Of a DNA stretch of 28,101 nt, positions 1 to 8,309 are shown in pieces. Within the stretch, counting starts at the first letter, position 1. Each line of letters starts with the position of its first letter. Under the pieces are notes generated by a model. It was given only the letters and a program-made list of their open reading frames with translations, did no database searches and was not told the origin of the DNA. Origin of the DNA: Campylobacterales bacterium (GTDB taxonomy: Bacteria; Campylobacterota; Campylobacteria; Campylobacterales; QNZT01). The stretch is taken from assembly GCA_027056215.1 (NCBI GenBank), contig JALULO010000189.1, positions 1 to 28,101 of the forward strand, written 5' to 3'. The translations under genes and the position numbers were made by a program.

Positions 1-510
1 GGCTATTGTGGTGCGGGTACGGCTGCTATTTTAAAAAAATCCGGTGTTCCTAAAGGCTCTATGTATCATCACTTTGGTTCTAAAAAAGGTATGGTAATGG
101 CGATGATAAAGGAGAGGCTTATCCCAAAAGTTCGGGATTTTTTTGATTTTCAGATGCGAAAAGATGCAAGTGCCATTGAAATTTTAGAACATACCATACG
201 TAAAATAGCAGACAATAAAATGCTTATAGCTCATGGTTGTCCTCTACATAGATTGATGTTTGAGATGGATATGCTTGATCGTGATATCGCAAAACTTTGT
301 GAAGATGAGTTTGCACACTTAAGTGCTAATCTCGCAAAAGTTTTACGTTATGGTATGAAAGAGGGGAGTATCAAAGCGTATGACCCTCAGATCATGGCTG
401 AGTATATCATAGCGTCAAGTTGGGGTTTTCTCTCCCGTCCAGCTGCTCTCTCTTCAAAAGAGCAGTTTTTAAAAGACAGCCTATTTTTGTTGCAGACTTT
501 AAAAGAGTAG
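1..510 (+). CDS. TetR/AcrR-family transcriptional regulator, 5' end outside the window
   Basis: The reading frame is open from base 1 and joins the visible ATG at 61, so the protein starts upstream of the window. The residues before and after that ATG (SGVPKGSMYHHFGSK) are the recognition helix and helix-turn-helix end of TetR repressors (Gly-Val-x-Lys-Gly-Ser-x-Tyr-His-His-Phe). The remaining ~145 residues are the helical ligand-binding/dimerisation domain, with a Gly-Cys-Pro motif after helix 5 that recalls the YxaF/LmrA-like subgroup. The ligand and target are unknown; TetR proteins usually control a divergent or neighbouring gene, which would lie to the left of the window. The stop codon directly abuts the stop of the convergent helicase gene with no spacer. 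Confidence 0.9.
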   Translation, partial: GYCGAGTAAILKKSGVPKGSMYHHFGSKKGMVMAMIKERLIPKVRDFFDFQMRKDASAIEILEHTIRKIADNKMLIAHGCPLHRLMFEMDMLDRDIAKLCEDEFAHLSANLAKVLRYGMKEGSIKAYDPQIMAEYIIASSWGFLSRPAALSSKEQFLKDSLFLLQTLKE

Positions 511-1767
511 TTATTTTTTCGTATTAGAGCGATTGCCTTTTGATCGTCTGGTTTGTCCACCGCCACGACTATTTTTATTGCGTGAGTTTCTACCGCCACT
601 TTGTTTCTTAGGTTCTGGTTTGATATCAGGATCTGGTGTGAAGCCTTCTATTTGCACTTTGTCTATCTTCTTCTTGATAAGTTTTTCGATATCTCTTAGT
701 AAATCTTTCTCATCTATACAAACAAGTGAAGCTGCTTCACCTTCTCGTCCAGCTCGTCCAGTTCTTCCTATACGATGAACATAATCTTCTGGAACATTTG
801 GTAACTCAAAGTTGACAACATGAGGAAGTTGGTCTATATCTATTCCTCTCGCTGCGATGTCAGTGGCTACAAGCGTTCTAACGGTTCCATCTTTAAAGTT
901 AGCAAGAGCTTTTGTTCTGGCTCCTTGGCTTTTGTTACCATGAATAGCAGCGGAGGTGATACCTTTTTTTGCCAAAACTTCACTTAGTTTATTTGCACCG
1001 TGTTTGGTACGTGTGAAGATAAGGACTTGTTTCCAGCCATTTTTTTTGATGAGATGAACAAGTAACTCTCTTTTTCGTGCTTTATCTACAGGATATACCA
1101 CTTGTTTAACCTGTGTAGTTGTTGCATTTGCACGTGCTACCTCTATCAAAACTGGACTGTTTAGCAAAGTGTCTGCAAGGCGTTTGATATCTTTTGAAAA
1201 TGTTGCTGAAAAAAGTAAACTTTGCCGTTTTTTAGGCAATAGTGCTAGGATTTTTTTGATGTCATGGATAAATCCCATATCCAACATCCTATCTGCTTCA
1301 TCAAGGACAAGATACTCTACACTAGAAAGGTTGATAGCCTTTTGATTAGCCAGATCAAGCAATCTTCCCGGTGTGGCGGTAACGATATCAACACCTTTTC
1401 GCAAACGTGATATTTGCGGTCTTATCGCTACACCACCAAAGATAACACTGTGCGAAAAAGGTAAATGTTTGCTATAGGTAGTGACATTTTCAGCTACTTG
1501 TGCAGCGAGTTCACGTGTAGGCGTGAGGATCAATGCTCTCACTTTTCGCGCTTTGCCTTTTTGTATAGGTGTATCGCGAAGATGCTGTAAGATAGGTAAG
1601 GTAAAGCCAGCCGTTTTCCCCGTACCCGTTTGTGCCCCAGCCAGTACATCTTTGCCCTCTAAAATGATAGGAATCGCTTGTTTTTGAATCGGTGTAGGCG
1701 TTGTATAACCCGTCTCTTTAATAGCCTTTAAAATAGGCTCACTAAGCCCGAGTGTTGTAAATGACAT
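511..1767 (-). CDS. rhlE: ATP-dependent DEAD-box RNA helicase, RhlE type
   Basis: This 418-residue protein carries the full superfamily-2 helicase motif set: Q motif near residues 3-30, motif I AQTGTGKT (45-52), PTRELA (83-88), TPGRLLD (about 131-137), DEAD (156-159), SAT (187-189), ATDIAARGID (301-310) and HRIGRTGR (331-338). The N-terminus and the FTLPILQHL region match the RhlE subfamily, which remodels RNA during ribosome assembly, cold growth and mRNA decay. A basic Gly/Arg/Ser/Asn-rich tail (about residues 385-418) is the usual RNA-binding extension and is low complexity. The ATG at 1767 is preceded by AAAGGG and is well placed. It looks monocistronic. Assignment to helicase is near certain; the exact RNA target is not visible. 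Confidence 0.95.
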   Translation of the reverse strand: MSFTTLGLSEPILKAIKETGYTTPTPIQKQAIPIILEGKDVLAGAQTGTGKTAGFTLPILQHLRDTPIQKGKARKVRALILTPTRELAAQVAENVTTYSKHLPFSHSVIFGGVAIRPQISRLRKGVDIVTATPGRLLDLANQKAINLSSVEYLVLDEADRMLDMGFIHDIKKILALLPKKRQSLLFSATFSKDIKRLADTLLNSPVLIEVARANATTTQVKQVVYPVDKARKRELLVHLIKKNGWKQVLIFTRTKHGANKLSEVLAKKGITSAAIHGNKSQGARTKALANFKDGTVRTLVATDIAARGIDIDQLPHVVNFELPNVPEDYVHRIGRTGRAGREGEAASLVCIDEKDLLRDIEKLIKKKIDKVQIEGFTPDPDIKPEPKKQSGGRNSRNKNSRGGGQTRRSKGNRSNTKK

Positions 1768-1926
1768 TTATACCCTTTGTTAAGTTGGGCGTATTGTAGC
1801 GTAAAACTATGGAAATCTTTCAGACATATTTTCATCATACCAAATATCAAGTTATCTATGATAATAACATTGCATAACTAATGCCAAATGTCATCAAACA
1901 AATATAGCTTTTATTGATCTAAATCC

Positions 1927-3828
1927 TCACATCCATCTTTCATACCACATCTGAAATACCAAAACACTCCACAGCTTTTCGATATTTTCATTTTTGCCTT
2001 CTAGGTATCGGTCTCGCATGGCAACAATGTAAGAGGCATTAAAGATATTTTGTTTTTGCAATCTTTCAAAGTCGAGGTAGTGTAAAAAGTAGCTTTTAAG
2101 TTCATCTTTAAACCATTCCATCAACGGTACACCAAATCCCATTTTAGGTCTGTCCATGATTTTTTTAGGCAGATAACGATGGGTAAGTTCTTTGAGGAGG
2201 TATTTTTTGGTTCCATCTTTATACTTGATGTTTGAAGGCAGTTTTGCGACAAACTCTATGATACGATAGTCAAGCAAAGGCTCTCTTCCTTCCAAACTTA
2301 CAGACATGGTTGTACGATCTACTTTGGTAAGGATATCATCGAGCATATAGGTTTTATAGTCGATGGCAAGCATTTGGTTGATCATGTCATTTGTCGTTTT
2401 TAGCTTGTTTTTTGTATCAAAGTTACTCTGTTGTGCCACAAAAGGATTTGCAAGAGCTTGGTTTAGTTCATCTGGTGTAAAGTAAGACATGGTTAGCTTC
2501 ATCGCATCTACACTATCTTGTGTTAAAAGAAGGTTTTTGATCTTCTCATAACGGGTTTGAAAATTGTAAGTATTTCTCATGTAAGGTATGTGAGAAGGGT
2601 TGATTTGTTGCATCATCTTATGTGTGAGTCTGCGAAGATTTGGTGAGAGCTTTTGCATCTTTGCATGCCATGATAAAACAGTTGTATAAGTTTCATAACC
2701 GGCAAATATCTCATCACCACCATCTGCACTAAGTGTTACGCTAACATCTTTTTTTGCCAGTTTACTAACGAGTGTTGTAGGGATGGCTGAACTGTCCCCA
2801 AAAGGTTCATCAAAGATCTCAGGAAGTGTGGGGATGATCTCTAGTGCATCTTTTTGGGTGCAAAAGTACTCTGTGTGTTCTGTTCCTAGATGCTTGGCAA
2901 CCGCTCTTGCGTGTGGTGTCTCATCGTAACCTCTTTCATGAAAACCAATCGTAAAGGTTTTGAGTTTCTCTTTCATGCCACTTTGTAACACAGCCGTCAC
3001 CAAAGAGCTATCGTAACCGCCACTTAAAAAGACACCCACAGGAACATCTGAAACCATACGATATGAAAAAGCAGATTTAAGCAGATCATCTAAGCTATCG
3101 AGAGCTTGTGTTTCTGAGATATCTAGCTTTGGAGCATTGTAACTATCGATAACATCCCAGTATTGGTGTGTTTGGACACTACCTGTTTGTAACGTGATTT
3201 CCATGAAGTAACCGGCTTTAAGTTTATGGGTATGTTCGAAGATAGTATGTGGTTCGGGGATATATTGATGTTGCAAAAACAAGGCAACACTGTTTTGGTT
3301 TATCTCTTTGTGAAAACGATGATGTTGATGAAAACTCTTAAGTTCACTGGCAAATAGGATCAAATCCTCCTTTTGATACCAGTAGAGGGGTTTGATACCG
3401 CTTCTATCTCTTACGATATAGACCTTTTGTGCTCTTTTGTCATAAATCGTAAAGGCAAACATACCATTGAACTTATGCACTGCTTCAATCCCCCAAAGAT
3501 GAAATGATTTTAGGATCACTTCGGTATCTGAGTTGGAAGAAAAAGTGTATCCAAGCTTTATTAGCTCTTTTTTAATTTCGCCAAAATTGTAAACTTCACC
3601 ATTGTAAACCATATGCAAATGTTCAAACTGCATAGGTTGATGTCCATGGTTTGAGAGATCAAGTATGCTAAGCCTTCTATGCCCTAAACCTATATGGGCA
3701 AAAGGCGTTTTGATGAGTGCATAACCACTGTCATCTGGTCCTCTGTGATGCAGGGTATCTGTCATATCTTGTAACTGTATTTGGGTACTTTTGTTTTGAA
3801 AATCGATAAAACCAGCTATGCCACACAT
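1927..3828 (-). CDS. asnB: Asparagine synthetase B-type glutamine amidotransferase (glutamine-hydrolysing)
   Basis: A two-domain class II amidotransferase of 633 residues. The N-terminal Ntn glutaminase begins MCGIAGF, so Cys2 becomes the catalytic N-terminal residue; RRLSILDL (51-58) and NGE (76-78) line the glutamine pocket. The C-terminal synthetase domain has the ATP pyrophosphatase loop SGGYDSS (269-275). The family makes asparagine from aspartate, ATP and glutamine ammonia, but members of this length beside glycosyltransferases often amidate sugar acids or other surface-glycan precursors. It starts inside the 3' end of the upstream glycosyltransferase (13-base overlap), so the two are probably translated together. 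Which substrate is used cannot be decided from sequence; no other complete polysaccharide cluster is visible. Confidence 0.93.
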   Translation of the reverse strand: MCGIAGFIDFQNKSTQIQLQDMTDTLHHRGPDDSGYALIKTPFAHIGLGHRRLSILDLSNHGHQPMQFEHLHMVYNGEVYNFGEIKKELIKLGYTFSSNSDTEVILKSFHLWGIEAVHKFNGMFAFTIYDKRAQKVYIVRDRSGIKPLYWYQKEDLILFASELKSFHQHHRFHKEINQNSVALFLQHQYIPEPHTIFEHTHKLKAGYFMEITLQTGSVQTHQYWDVIDSYNAPKLDISETQALDSLDDLLKSAFSYRMVSDVPVGVFLSGGYDSSLVTAVLQSGMKEKLKTFTIGFHERGYDETPHARAVAKHLGTEHTEYFCTQKDALEIIPTLPEIFDEPFGDSSAIPTTLVSKLAKKDVSVTLSADGGDEIFAGYETYTTVLSWHAKMQKLSPNLRRLTHKMMQQINPSHIPYMRNTYNFQTRYEKIKNLLLTQDSVDAMKLTMSYFTPDELNQALANPFVAQQSNFDTKNKLKTTNDMINQMLAIDYKTYMLDDILTKVDRTTMSVSLEGREPLLDYRIIEFVAKLPSNIKYKDGTKKYLLKELTHRYLPKKIMDRPKMGFGVPLMEWFKDELKSYFLHYLDFERLQKQNIFNASYIVAMRDRYLEGKNENIEKLWSVLVFQMWYERWM

Positions 3829-4997
3829 GCAGAGAGTTCCTTTTTGATGGTATTGAGATAAGATTGCGTTACAGCAGTGATATCAAATGTTTGTGCACGT
3901 TGGTATCCTTTTTGTGCGTATGCCTCTTTTTCTTTGGGGTTTTGCAGATAGAAAGTGATTGCTTCAACCAAAGCGTCACGATCCCCAACAGCGGTTAGTA
4001 AACCAAATGGGGCATACTCAACACCTTCGTCTATCGCAAATGTATAGCCACTCTTGGGGGCTAAAATCTCTCTTGGACCTGATGGGCAATCAGTTGAAAT
4101 CACGGCACATTGGCAAATCATCGCTTCGACTAGGGCATTTGGAAAGCCTTCTGAACTTGAAGCTGAGATATAGATAGAAGCATTGTTCATGTATTTATAA
4201 GGGTTGTCTTGCAGCCCTGTAAAGGTGACGTTTTTGGCTAAGCCTAACTCTTTTGCTTGACGTTTTAGTGCATCACTTTGTGAACCTTCACCTATGATGA
4301 CAAGCTTAACATCTTCTTTTACGCGAGCAACTGCATCAAGAATGATATGAATATTTTTGATCGGATCGAGTCTGGATGCCACAACGATAGTTTTGGCTTT
4401 ATCTGTTTTGAAATCAAGTGGTTCAAGGGCAAGTTTTTCAATCTTTTTTATCTCATAAGGATTGTAAATCACTGTTTGCTTTTCCATCGGAATATGGTAG
4501 TGTTTTGAGAGATCATGTTTTAACCCATGTGATACATTGATAATCAACGGTGCTTTTGGGTAGAGTGTTTTGATGAGAAAGTTATTGATCTTGGAAGATA
4601 AAGAGCCATCCGCATACGTGGTACTTGCATTTACACGGTTACTGAGTGCATAACGGTGATGGGCCAAAAATGAAGCAAGCACATTGACAAAATCCGAACG
4701 ATAGATAAAACTAAGTACAAAATCAATCTCTTGATCTTTGATATACTTTTTCAGTCTATAGGCTAAAAGAGGGATATAAAGCGTTCTTTTCAGTGCAGAA
4801 TCACTCCATGTGAGATTTGATAAAACAGTCGTCTTTATCTCTTTTGGAACACTATAGAAATGCTCATCTTCCAAAAGTATCAACTCAAACGAAAACCCTT
4901 CATGATCTTTTAATGCGTTCAACAATATAGAAACAACACGCTCCGCACCACCAAGACCGAGCGAGTTAATCAAAAATGCTACTTTTTTCTTTTTCAA
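3816..4997 (-). CDS. Glycosyltransferase family 4 (GT-B fold)
   Basis: This 393-residue protein begins with the GT4 donor-site loop NSLGLGGAER (11-20). It carries the C-terminal Rossmann signature VASRLDPIKN (206-215), GEGSQ (236-240) and the E-x7-E pair in EGFPNALVE (Glu283 and Glu291), which binds the nucleotide-sugar donor. STDCPSGPREIL (301-312) is typical of transferases that act on polyprenyl-linked glycans, including the Pgl/Wbn types. No membrane helix is seen, so it should act at the cytoplasmic face. The start is TTG at 4997 with only a weak upstream TAGGTAG; a nearby ATG at 5003 is in a different frame and stops after two codons. It is first in a two-gene unit with the asnB-type gene. 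Donor sugar and acceptor are unknown. Confidence 0.88.
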   Translation of the reverse strand: MKKKKVAFLINSLGLGGAERVVSILLNALKDHEGFSFELILLEDEHFYSVPKEIKTTVLSNLTWSDSALKRTLYIPLLAYRLKKYIKDQEIDFVLSFIYRSDFVNVLASFLAHHRYALSNRVNASTTYADGSLSSKINNFLIKTLYPKAPLIINVSHGLKHDLSKHYHIPMEKQTVIYNPYEIKKIEKLALEPLDFKTDKAKTIVVASRLDPIKNIHIILDAVARVKEDVKLVIIGEGSQSDALKRQAKELGLAKNVTFTGLQDNPYKYMNNASIYISASSSEGFPNALVEAMICQCAVISTDCPSGPREILAPKSGYTFAIDEGVEYAPFGLLTAVGDRDALVEAITFYLQNPKEKEAYAQKGYQRAQTFDITAVTQSYLNTIKKELSACVA

Positions 4998-5117
4998 ATC
5001 ATTACTACCTATATAACGTATTTATATCTATAATATCGAACAATTCGAAAAAACATGAAATGAATTACCCTTCTGCAAGCAAGTGACTAAGATTTTATTC
5101 CAATTGAAATCATTAAA

Positions 5118-5356
5118 TTGCGTATCCAAATAGAGCATGTTCATCCAGAGGCAGCACAAATCTTAAAAAGACCTGAGTTAGAAAAAAATTTGGGCAATAA
5201 AAATAATCTTAAACTAGCAAGGCTTAAAAAAATCTATTTTAATGGTGAAAGATACAGAATAGTCTATGAAGTTGTTGATAATGAACTTATTTTTATAGGA
5301 AAAAGTAAATGAGTGTAAAAGATATAACAAAATATAAAAGGGTTGTGTTATCATGA
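5118..5356 (+). pseudogene. RelE/ParE-superfamily toxin remnant
   Basis: A 64-codon frame (TTG start, 5118-5312) contains KLARLKKIYFNGERYRIVYE followed by VVDNELIFIGK. This is the core strand pair of RelE/ParE-type toxins (x-L-K-x-x-Y-x-x-x-x-x-Y-R-I-x-Y). The frame stops right after this core, and an ATG overlapping the stop (5309) opens a second 15-codon frame, MSVKDITKYKRVVLS. That reads like the displaced C-terminal segment found after the IGKRE-type strand of intact toxins. No ATG or strong ribosome site precedes the TTG, the in-frame sequence is open back to a stop at 5088, and no antitoxin gene is adjacent. I read it as a decayed toxin gene; a short functional protein is possible. The family call is by pattern only. 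Confidence 0.4.
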
Positions 5357-5372
5357 TAGTTCACAATAAACT

Positions 5373-5576
5373 ATGCAAGATGTGCACCTTTTTAAAAAAG
5401 ATGCCAAAAAACTTGAGGGAAGAATGACAGAATATAGAGATGCAAGCAATCGATTAGCTATTGACTTTCACAATATTGAGGCATTTAAATATGAAAATAT
5501 AACCAAAAGAATAGTGCACAAATTTGATTTAAAATCTCTATCTTCAAAAGTTACAAGACTTAGAGTACATCAATGA
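5373..5576 (+). CDS. Small lysine-rich protein of unknown function
   Basis: A 67-codon frame with no family I recognise. The protein is charged, apparently helical and without a signal peptide or membrane segment. The ATG at 5373 has no ribosome binding site and sits just after an in-frame TAA (5367). An in-frame ATG at 5424 is preceded by GAGGGA with a 5-base spacer and would give a 50-residue protein starting MTEYRDAS, so the shorter form is the better supported start. Its stop overlaps the start of the pseudouridine synthase (ATGA, 5573-5576), which indicates translational coupling and is the main argument that it is real. It could also be debris from the same disturbed patch as the toxin remnant upstream. 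Confidence 0.45.
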   Translation: MQDVHLFKKDAKKLEGRMTEYRDASNRLAIDFHNIEAFKYENITKRIVHKFDLKSLSSKVTRLRVHQ

Positions 5577-6139
5577 ACCATTCAAGAGAATTATTAGTAC
5601 TCAATAAGCCAAAGGGTTATGTCGTCACACGATCTGATGAACTTGGGCGAAAAACTGTTTATGATCTTTTGCCTGATTGGGCTTTTCAAGATGGTTGGAT
5701 GCCAATTGGACGACTTGATTTAGAATCTAAGGGGCTTTTACTGTTTACAACCAATGGTAAAATCGGTAATGCACTAACTAAACCAGGAGAGTGCATGAAG
5801 GTATATGAAATCTGGGTTAGAGGTCATGTAACAGATGAGCATATTGCAATGGCTAAAAAGGGAGTGGAAAGCAAACATGGTTTGCTAAAAGCTCTTGTTG
5901 TTGAAAAGATAGGTGCTGGTGGTGCAAAAACAAAACTCAAGATAGTAATTGACGAGGGCAAAAACCGTCATATCCGACGACTTTTTGGAGCTCTAAAGGA
6001 CCCAAAATTTGGGACACCATTGAAGGTCTTAGACTTAAAACGAATCAGCATTGGCAGTTTTAAACTCGATATTGAAAGTGGTAAATGGCGATACCTTTTA
6101 GTAGAAGAAGAGAAGATGCTAAATAGTGAGTTAAAATAG
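5573..6139 (+). CDS. Pseudouridine synthase, RsuA/RluB/RluE/RluF family, lacking the S4 domain
   Basis: This 188-residue enzyme isomerises uridine to pseudouridine in ribosomal RNA. The catalytic signature GRLDLESKGLLLFT contains the nucleophilic Asp49. The N-terminus ELLVLNKPKGYV (6-17), the LTKPGE motif and the GKNRHIRRLF motif near residues 129-138 are all standard for the family. It begins directly at the catalytic domain, with no N-terminal S4 RNA-binding domain as in RsuA and RluB. This is the layout of E. coli RluE, which modifies 23S rRNA, but which uridine is modified here cannot be read from the sequence. It overlaps the small ORF upstream by four bases. The final ~8 residues (EKMLNSELK) extend past the usual family end. 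Confidence 0.9.
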   Translation: MNHSRELLVLNKPKGYVVTRSDELGRKTVYDLLPDWAFQDGWMPIGRLDLESKGLLLFTTNGKIGNALTKPGECMKVYEIWVRGHVTDEHIAMAKKGVESKHGLLKALVVEKIGAGGAKTKLKIVIDEGKNRHIRRLFGALKDPKFGTPLKVLDLKRISIGSFKLDIESGKWRYLLVEEEKMLNSELK

Positions 6140-6263
6140 AGGGAAACTAAAAAATGGTGGCAATTGACACTCTTTACTAGGAGGCTATCGGATTCATCTG
6201 AAATTCGCAAAGAAAAAATTAAAATCATTTCTGCGTAAACAATAGATTGTCACTGGTAATCTA

Positions 6264-6773
6264 CTATCTATTTATATTTTCTAAAATCTTCATAGCTATC
6301 TCTTCAGGGGTTTTTCCTTCAACATCAACGATGATATTTGCTACTTTCTTATAGTCTTCACTTCTTTCTTTATAAAGGGTTTTGGCTTTTTCGATATCTT
6401 GGAAAAGAGGGCGTTTTTGCAGTTTTCGTTTGGCGTTTGGATGGTTTATGATGCGTTGATAGATACCGTCAAAAGTGCTGTCTAACAGTACAACAGTACC
6501 GATCTCTTTGAGTCGCTTTTGTTTGAAAAAACCGCCACCAGTGGAGATGATGGCATCTTGCACGTTGTTAGAGAGCCATTTGGCTGTTTTTTTCTCAAGG
6601 CTACGAAAATAAGCTTCTCCATCACTTTCGAAGATATCTTTGATTTTTCTATTTTCAAGACTCTCAATCAAGTCATCTGTGTCTATGGCATAAGCATCAA
6701 AAAGTTTGGCATACGCTCTAGCCACTGTCCCTTTACCTACACCCATGAAACCGATCAATATGATATTTTTCAT
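6264..6773 (-). CDS. aroK: Shikimate kinase
   Basis: This 169-residue protein matches the usual shikimate kinase length and phosphorylates shikimate at the 3-hydroxyl in aromatic amino acid synthesis in the cytosol. Features seen: P-loop GFMGVGKGT (8-16), DTDD around residues 32-35 for metal and shikimate contact, FRSLE in the substrate domain, STGGG (shikimate-binding glycines) and the KRPLF lid segment. The residue after the P-loop lysine is Gly15 rather than the usual Ser/Thr, with Thr16 next, as in adenylate kinases. The start codon lies directly against the der stop codon with no gap, so it is co-transcribed and probably translationally coupled to der. Confidence 0.93.
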   Translation of the reverse strand: MKNIILIGFMGVGKGTVARAYAKLFDAYAIDTDDLIESLENRKIKDIFESDGEAYFRSLEKKTAKWLSNNVQDAIISTGGGFFKQKRLKEIGTVVLLDSTFDGIYQRIINHPNAKRKLQKRPLFQDIEKAKTLYKERSEDYKKVANIIVDVEGKTPEEIAMKILENINR

Positions 6774-8162
6774 CTAGTCAAAATCCTCATCACTTTTTTT
6801 CTTTTTTGCTTCGAGTATCAACGGTGTACCGCTAAAATCAAAATACTCTCTAAGTTGGTTGATAAGATAGCGTTTATAACTAAAGTGCAATGATTTTGGG
6901 CGGTTCATGATCAGTGCAATACGGGGAGGTTTGATGTCAAACTGTGCAACAAAATAGATCTTGGTGATCTTTCCATGATCAGAAGGGAGTTGGTGTTTTT
7001 TATTGGTTCGTTTGAGGATTTCATTGAGTTTAGATGTGGGGATACGAAATGTGTAATTTTTGTAGACTTGTATGATGATATCGTGTATCTTATGGACTCG
7101 TTTTTTATTGAGTGCTGAAACTGTGATGACTGGTGCATATGCGAGAAATTTGAAACGATCTCTGACAAGTTGTACACTCTCTTTATAATCATGCTGTGCC
7201 TCATCCCATTTGTTTAAAACGATGATACAACCAAGTTCAAACTTATCTACAAGGTTTGCGATACGCTCATCTAATTCTTTAAAATCTTCACTAGCATCCA
7301 AAACCAACAAGGCGATATCTGCATTTTCAAGCATCGCTTGTGTACGGTTTAGTGCAAACTTTTCGATGCCTTCTATCTTACCACGGCGGCGGATTCCGGC
7401 TGTATCGACAAAGGTAAATACTTTGTCTTCATAGACAAGTTGTTCATCTACAGGATCGATGGTTGTACCTGCTACATCACTCACAACTGAGCGTTCTTCA
7501 CCTACAAGGGCATTGAGTAGTGAACTTTTACCTACATTGACACGTCCGATGATGGCTATTTTGATTTCATTGCTTTGTTCTTCTTTTATCGCTTCAGTCA
7601 TATCTTGGGCGGCAATCATATCTTCAAGTGAGAAATCATCATCTTCACTCAGTTGGGGTAGTTCTTTCTCCTCTTTTGGAAGTTTAGAATCTATCCAGCT
7701 GATCAGTTTTCGTGTACCTCTGTTGTGTGAAACGGAAAGAAAGAAGATGTTTTTAGCACCAAAAGAGGTAAATTCCCATCCGATCTCTTCTTGTTGCTTG
7801 TCGTTGTCGATTTTGTTTACAACAAGTGCTATCTCTTTACCCATCTTTTGAAGTTGAAAAAAGATTTTTTTATCTTCGTCATCAGGTAGCATTTTCCCAT
7901 CTACCATAAATAAGATGATATCTGAATCACGTGCAGCTTGGAGTGATTTGTCTCGCACCGTTGCAAAAAGTGTAGTAGAATCATCCAATCCACCCGTATC
8001 AAGTAAAATCGCAGCTGTTTCGTTGATCAACACTTCTATACTTTTAACATCTCTGGTTGTCCCGCTCACTTCTGAAGTAATCGCATTACGCTCTTTAGCG
8101 ATACGGTTAAATAGTGAGCTTTTGCCTACATTTGGCTTGCCGATAAGGGCTATTTTCTTCAT
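6774..8162 (-). CDS. der: Ribosome-assembly GTPase Der (EngA)
   Basis: A tandem GTPase of 462 residues that acts in maturation of the large ribosomal subunit. First G domain: GKPNVGKSS (8-16), DTGG (55-58), NKID (116-119). An acidic linker (about 163-185) follows. Second G domain: GRVNVGKSS (206-214), DTAG (253-256), NKWD (317-320), SAL (349-351). The remaining ~100 residues are the KH-like RNA-binding domain, ending in a Lys/Asp-rich tail. The ATG at 8162 follows a short leader. It is the first gene of the der-aroK pair. The length and domain order are entirely normal. Confidence 0.97.
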   Translation of the reverse strand: MKKIALIGKPNVGKSSLFNRIAKERNAITSEVSGTTRDVKSIEVLINETAAILLDTGGLDDSTTLFATVRDKSLQAARDSDIILFMVDGKMLPDDEDKKIFFQLQKMGKEIALVVNKIDNDKQQEEIGWEFTSFGAKNIFFLSVSHNRGTRKLISWIDSKLPKEEKELPQLSEDDDFSLEDMIAAQDMTEAIKEEQSNEIKIAIIGRVNVGKSSLLNALVGEERSVVSDVAGTTIDPVDEQLVYEDKVFTFVDTAGIRRRGKIEGIEKFALNRTQAMLENADIALLVLDASEDFKELDERIANLVDKFELGCIIVLNKWDEAQHDYKESVQLVRDRFKFLAYAPVITVSALNKKRVHKIHDIIIQVYKNYTFRIPTSKLNEILKRTNKKHQLPSDHGKITKIYFVAQFDIKPPRIALIMNRPKSLHFSYKRYLINQLREYFDFSGTPLILEAKKKKSDEDFD

Positions 8163-8202
8163 GGTATATCTCTTTATTAGTTTTTAGAGGAGTTCTTGGG
8201 AC

Positions 8203-8208
8203 AATATA
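8203..8208 (-). promoter_or_regulatory. Candidate -10 box for der-aroK
   Basis: On the minus strand this reads TATATT about 40 bases before the der ATG, in the divergent der/efp spacer. No clear -35 hexamer is seen, which is usual for Campylobacterota housekeeping promoters. Inference from position and sequence only. Confidence 0.35.
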
Positions 8209-8275
8209 ACACTATTTTGGTTTGAGTTGTTTGAAAGAGGTGTTTGGGTAGAGATTCTCTTTAGTCCTTTTTTGC

Positions 8276-8281
8276 TATACT
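8276..8281 (+). promoter_or_regulatory. Extended -10 box for efp
   Basis: TATACT preceded by a T-run and TGC (TTTTTTGCTATACT), a good vegetative -10 element with the T-rich upstream tract typical of Campylobacterota promoters. It lies about 28 bases before the efp ATG, and the ribosome site AGAGGAG (8294-8300) fits between. Confidence 0.55.
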
Positions 8282-8309
8282 GAACCAAAATTTAGAGGAG
8301 ATTATATAG

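Noticed and set aside
6206..6235. Imperfect hairpin CGCA-GAAA...TTTC-TGCG after the pseudouridine synthase
   Set aside because: Two-base bulge, long A+T loop and no T-run; too weak to call a terminator.
6243..6263. TAGATT...AATCTA inverted repeat next to the aroK stop
   Set aside because: Only 6 bp, A+T-rich, expected by chance in such DNA.
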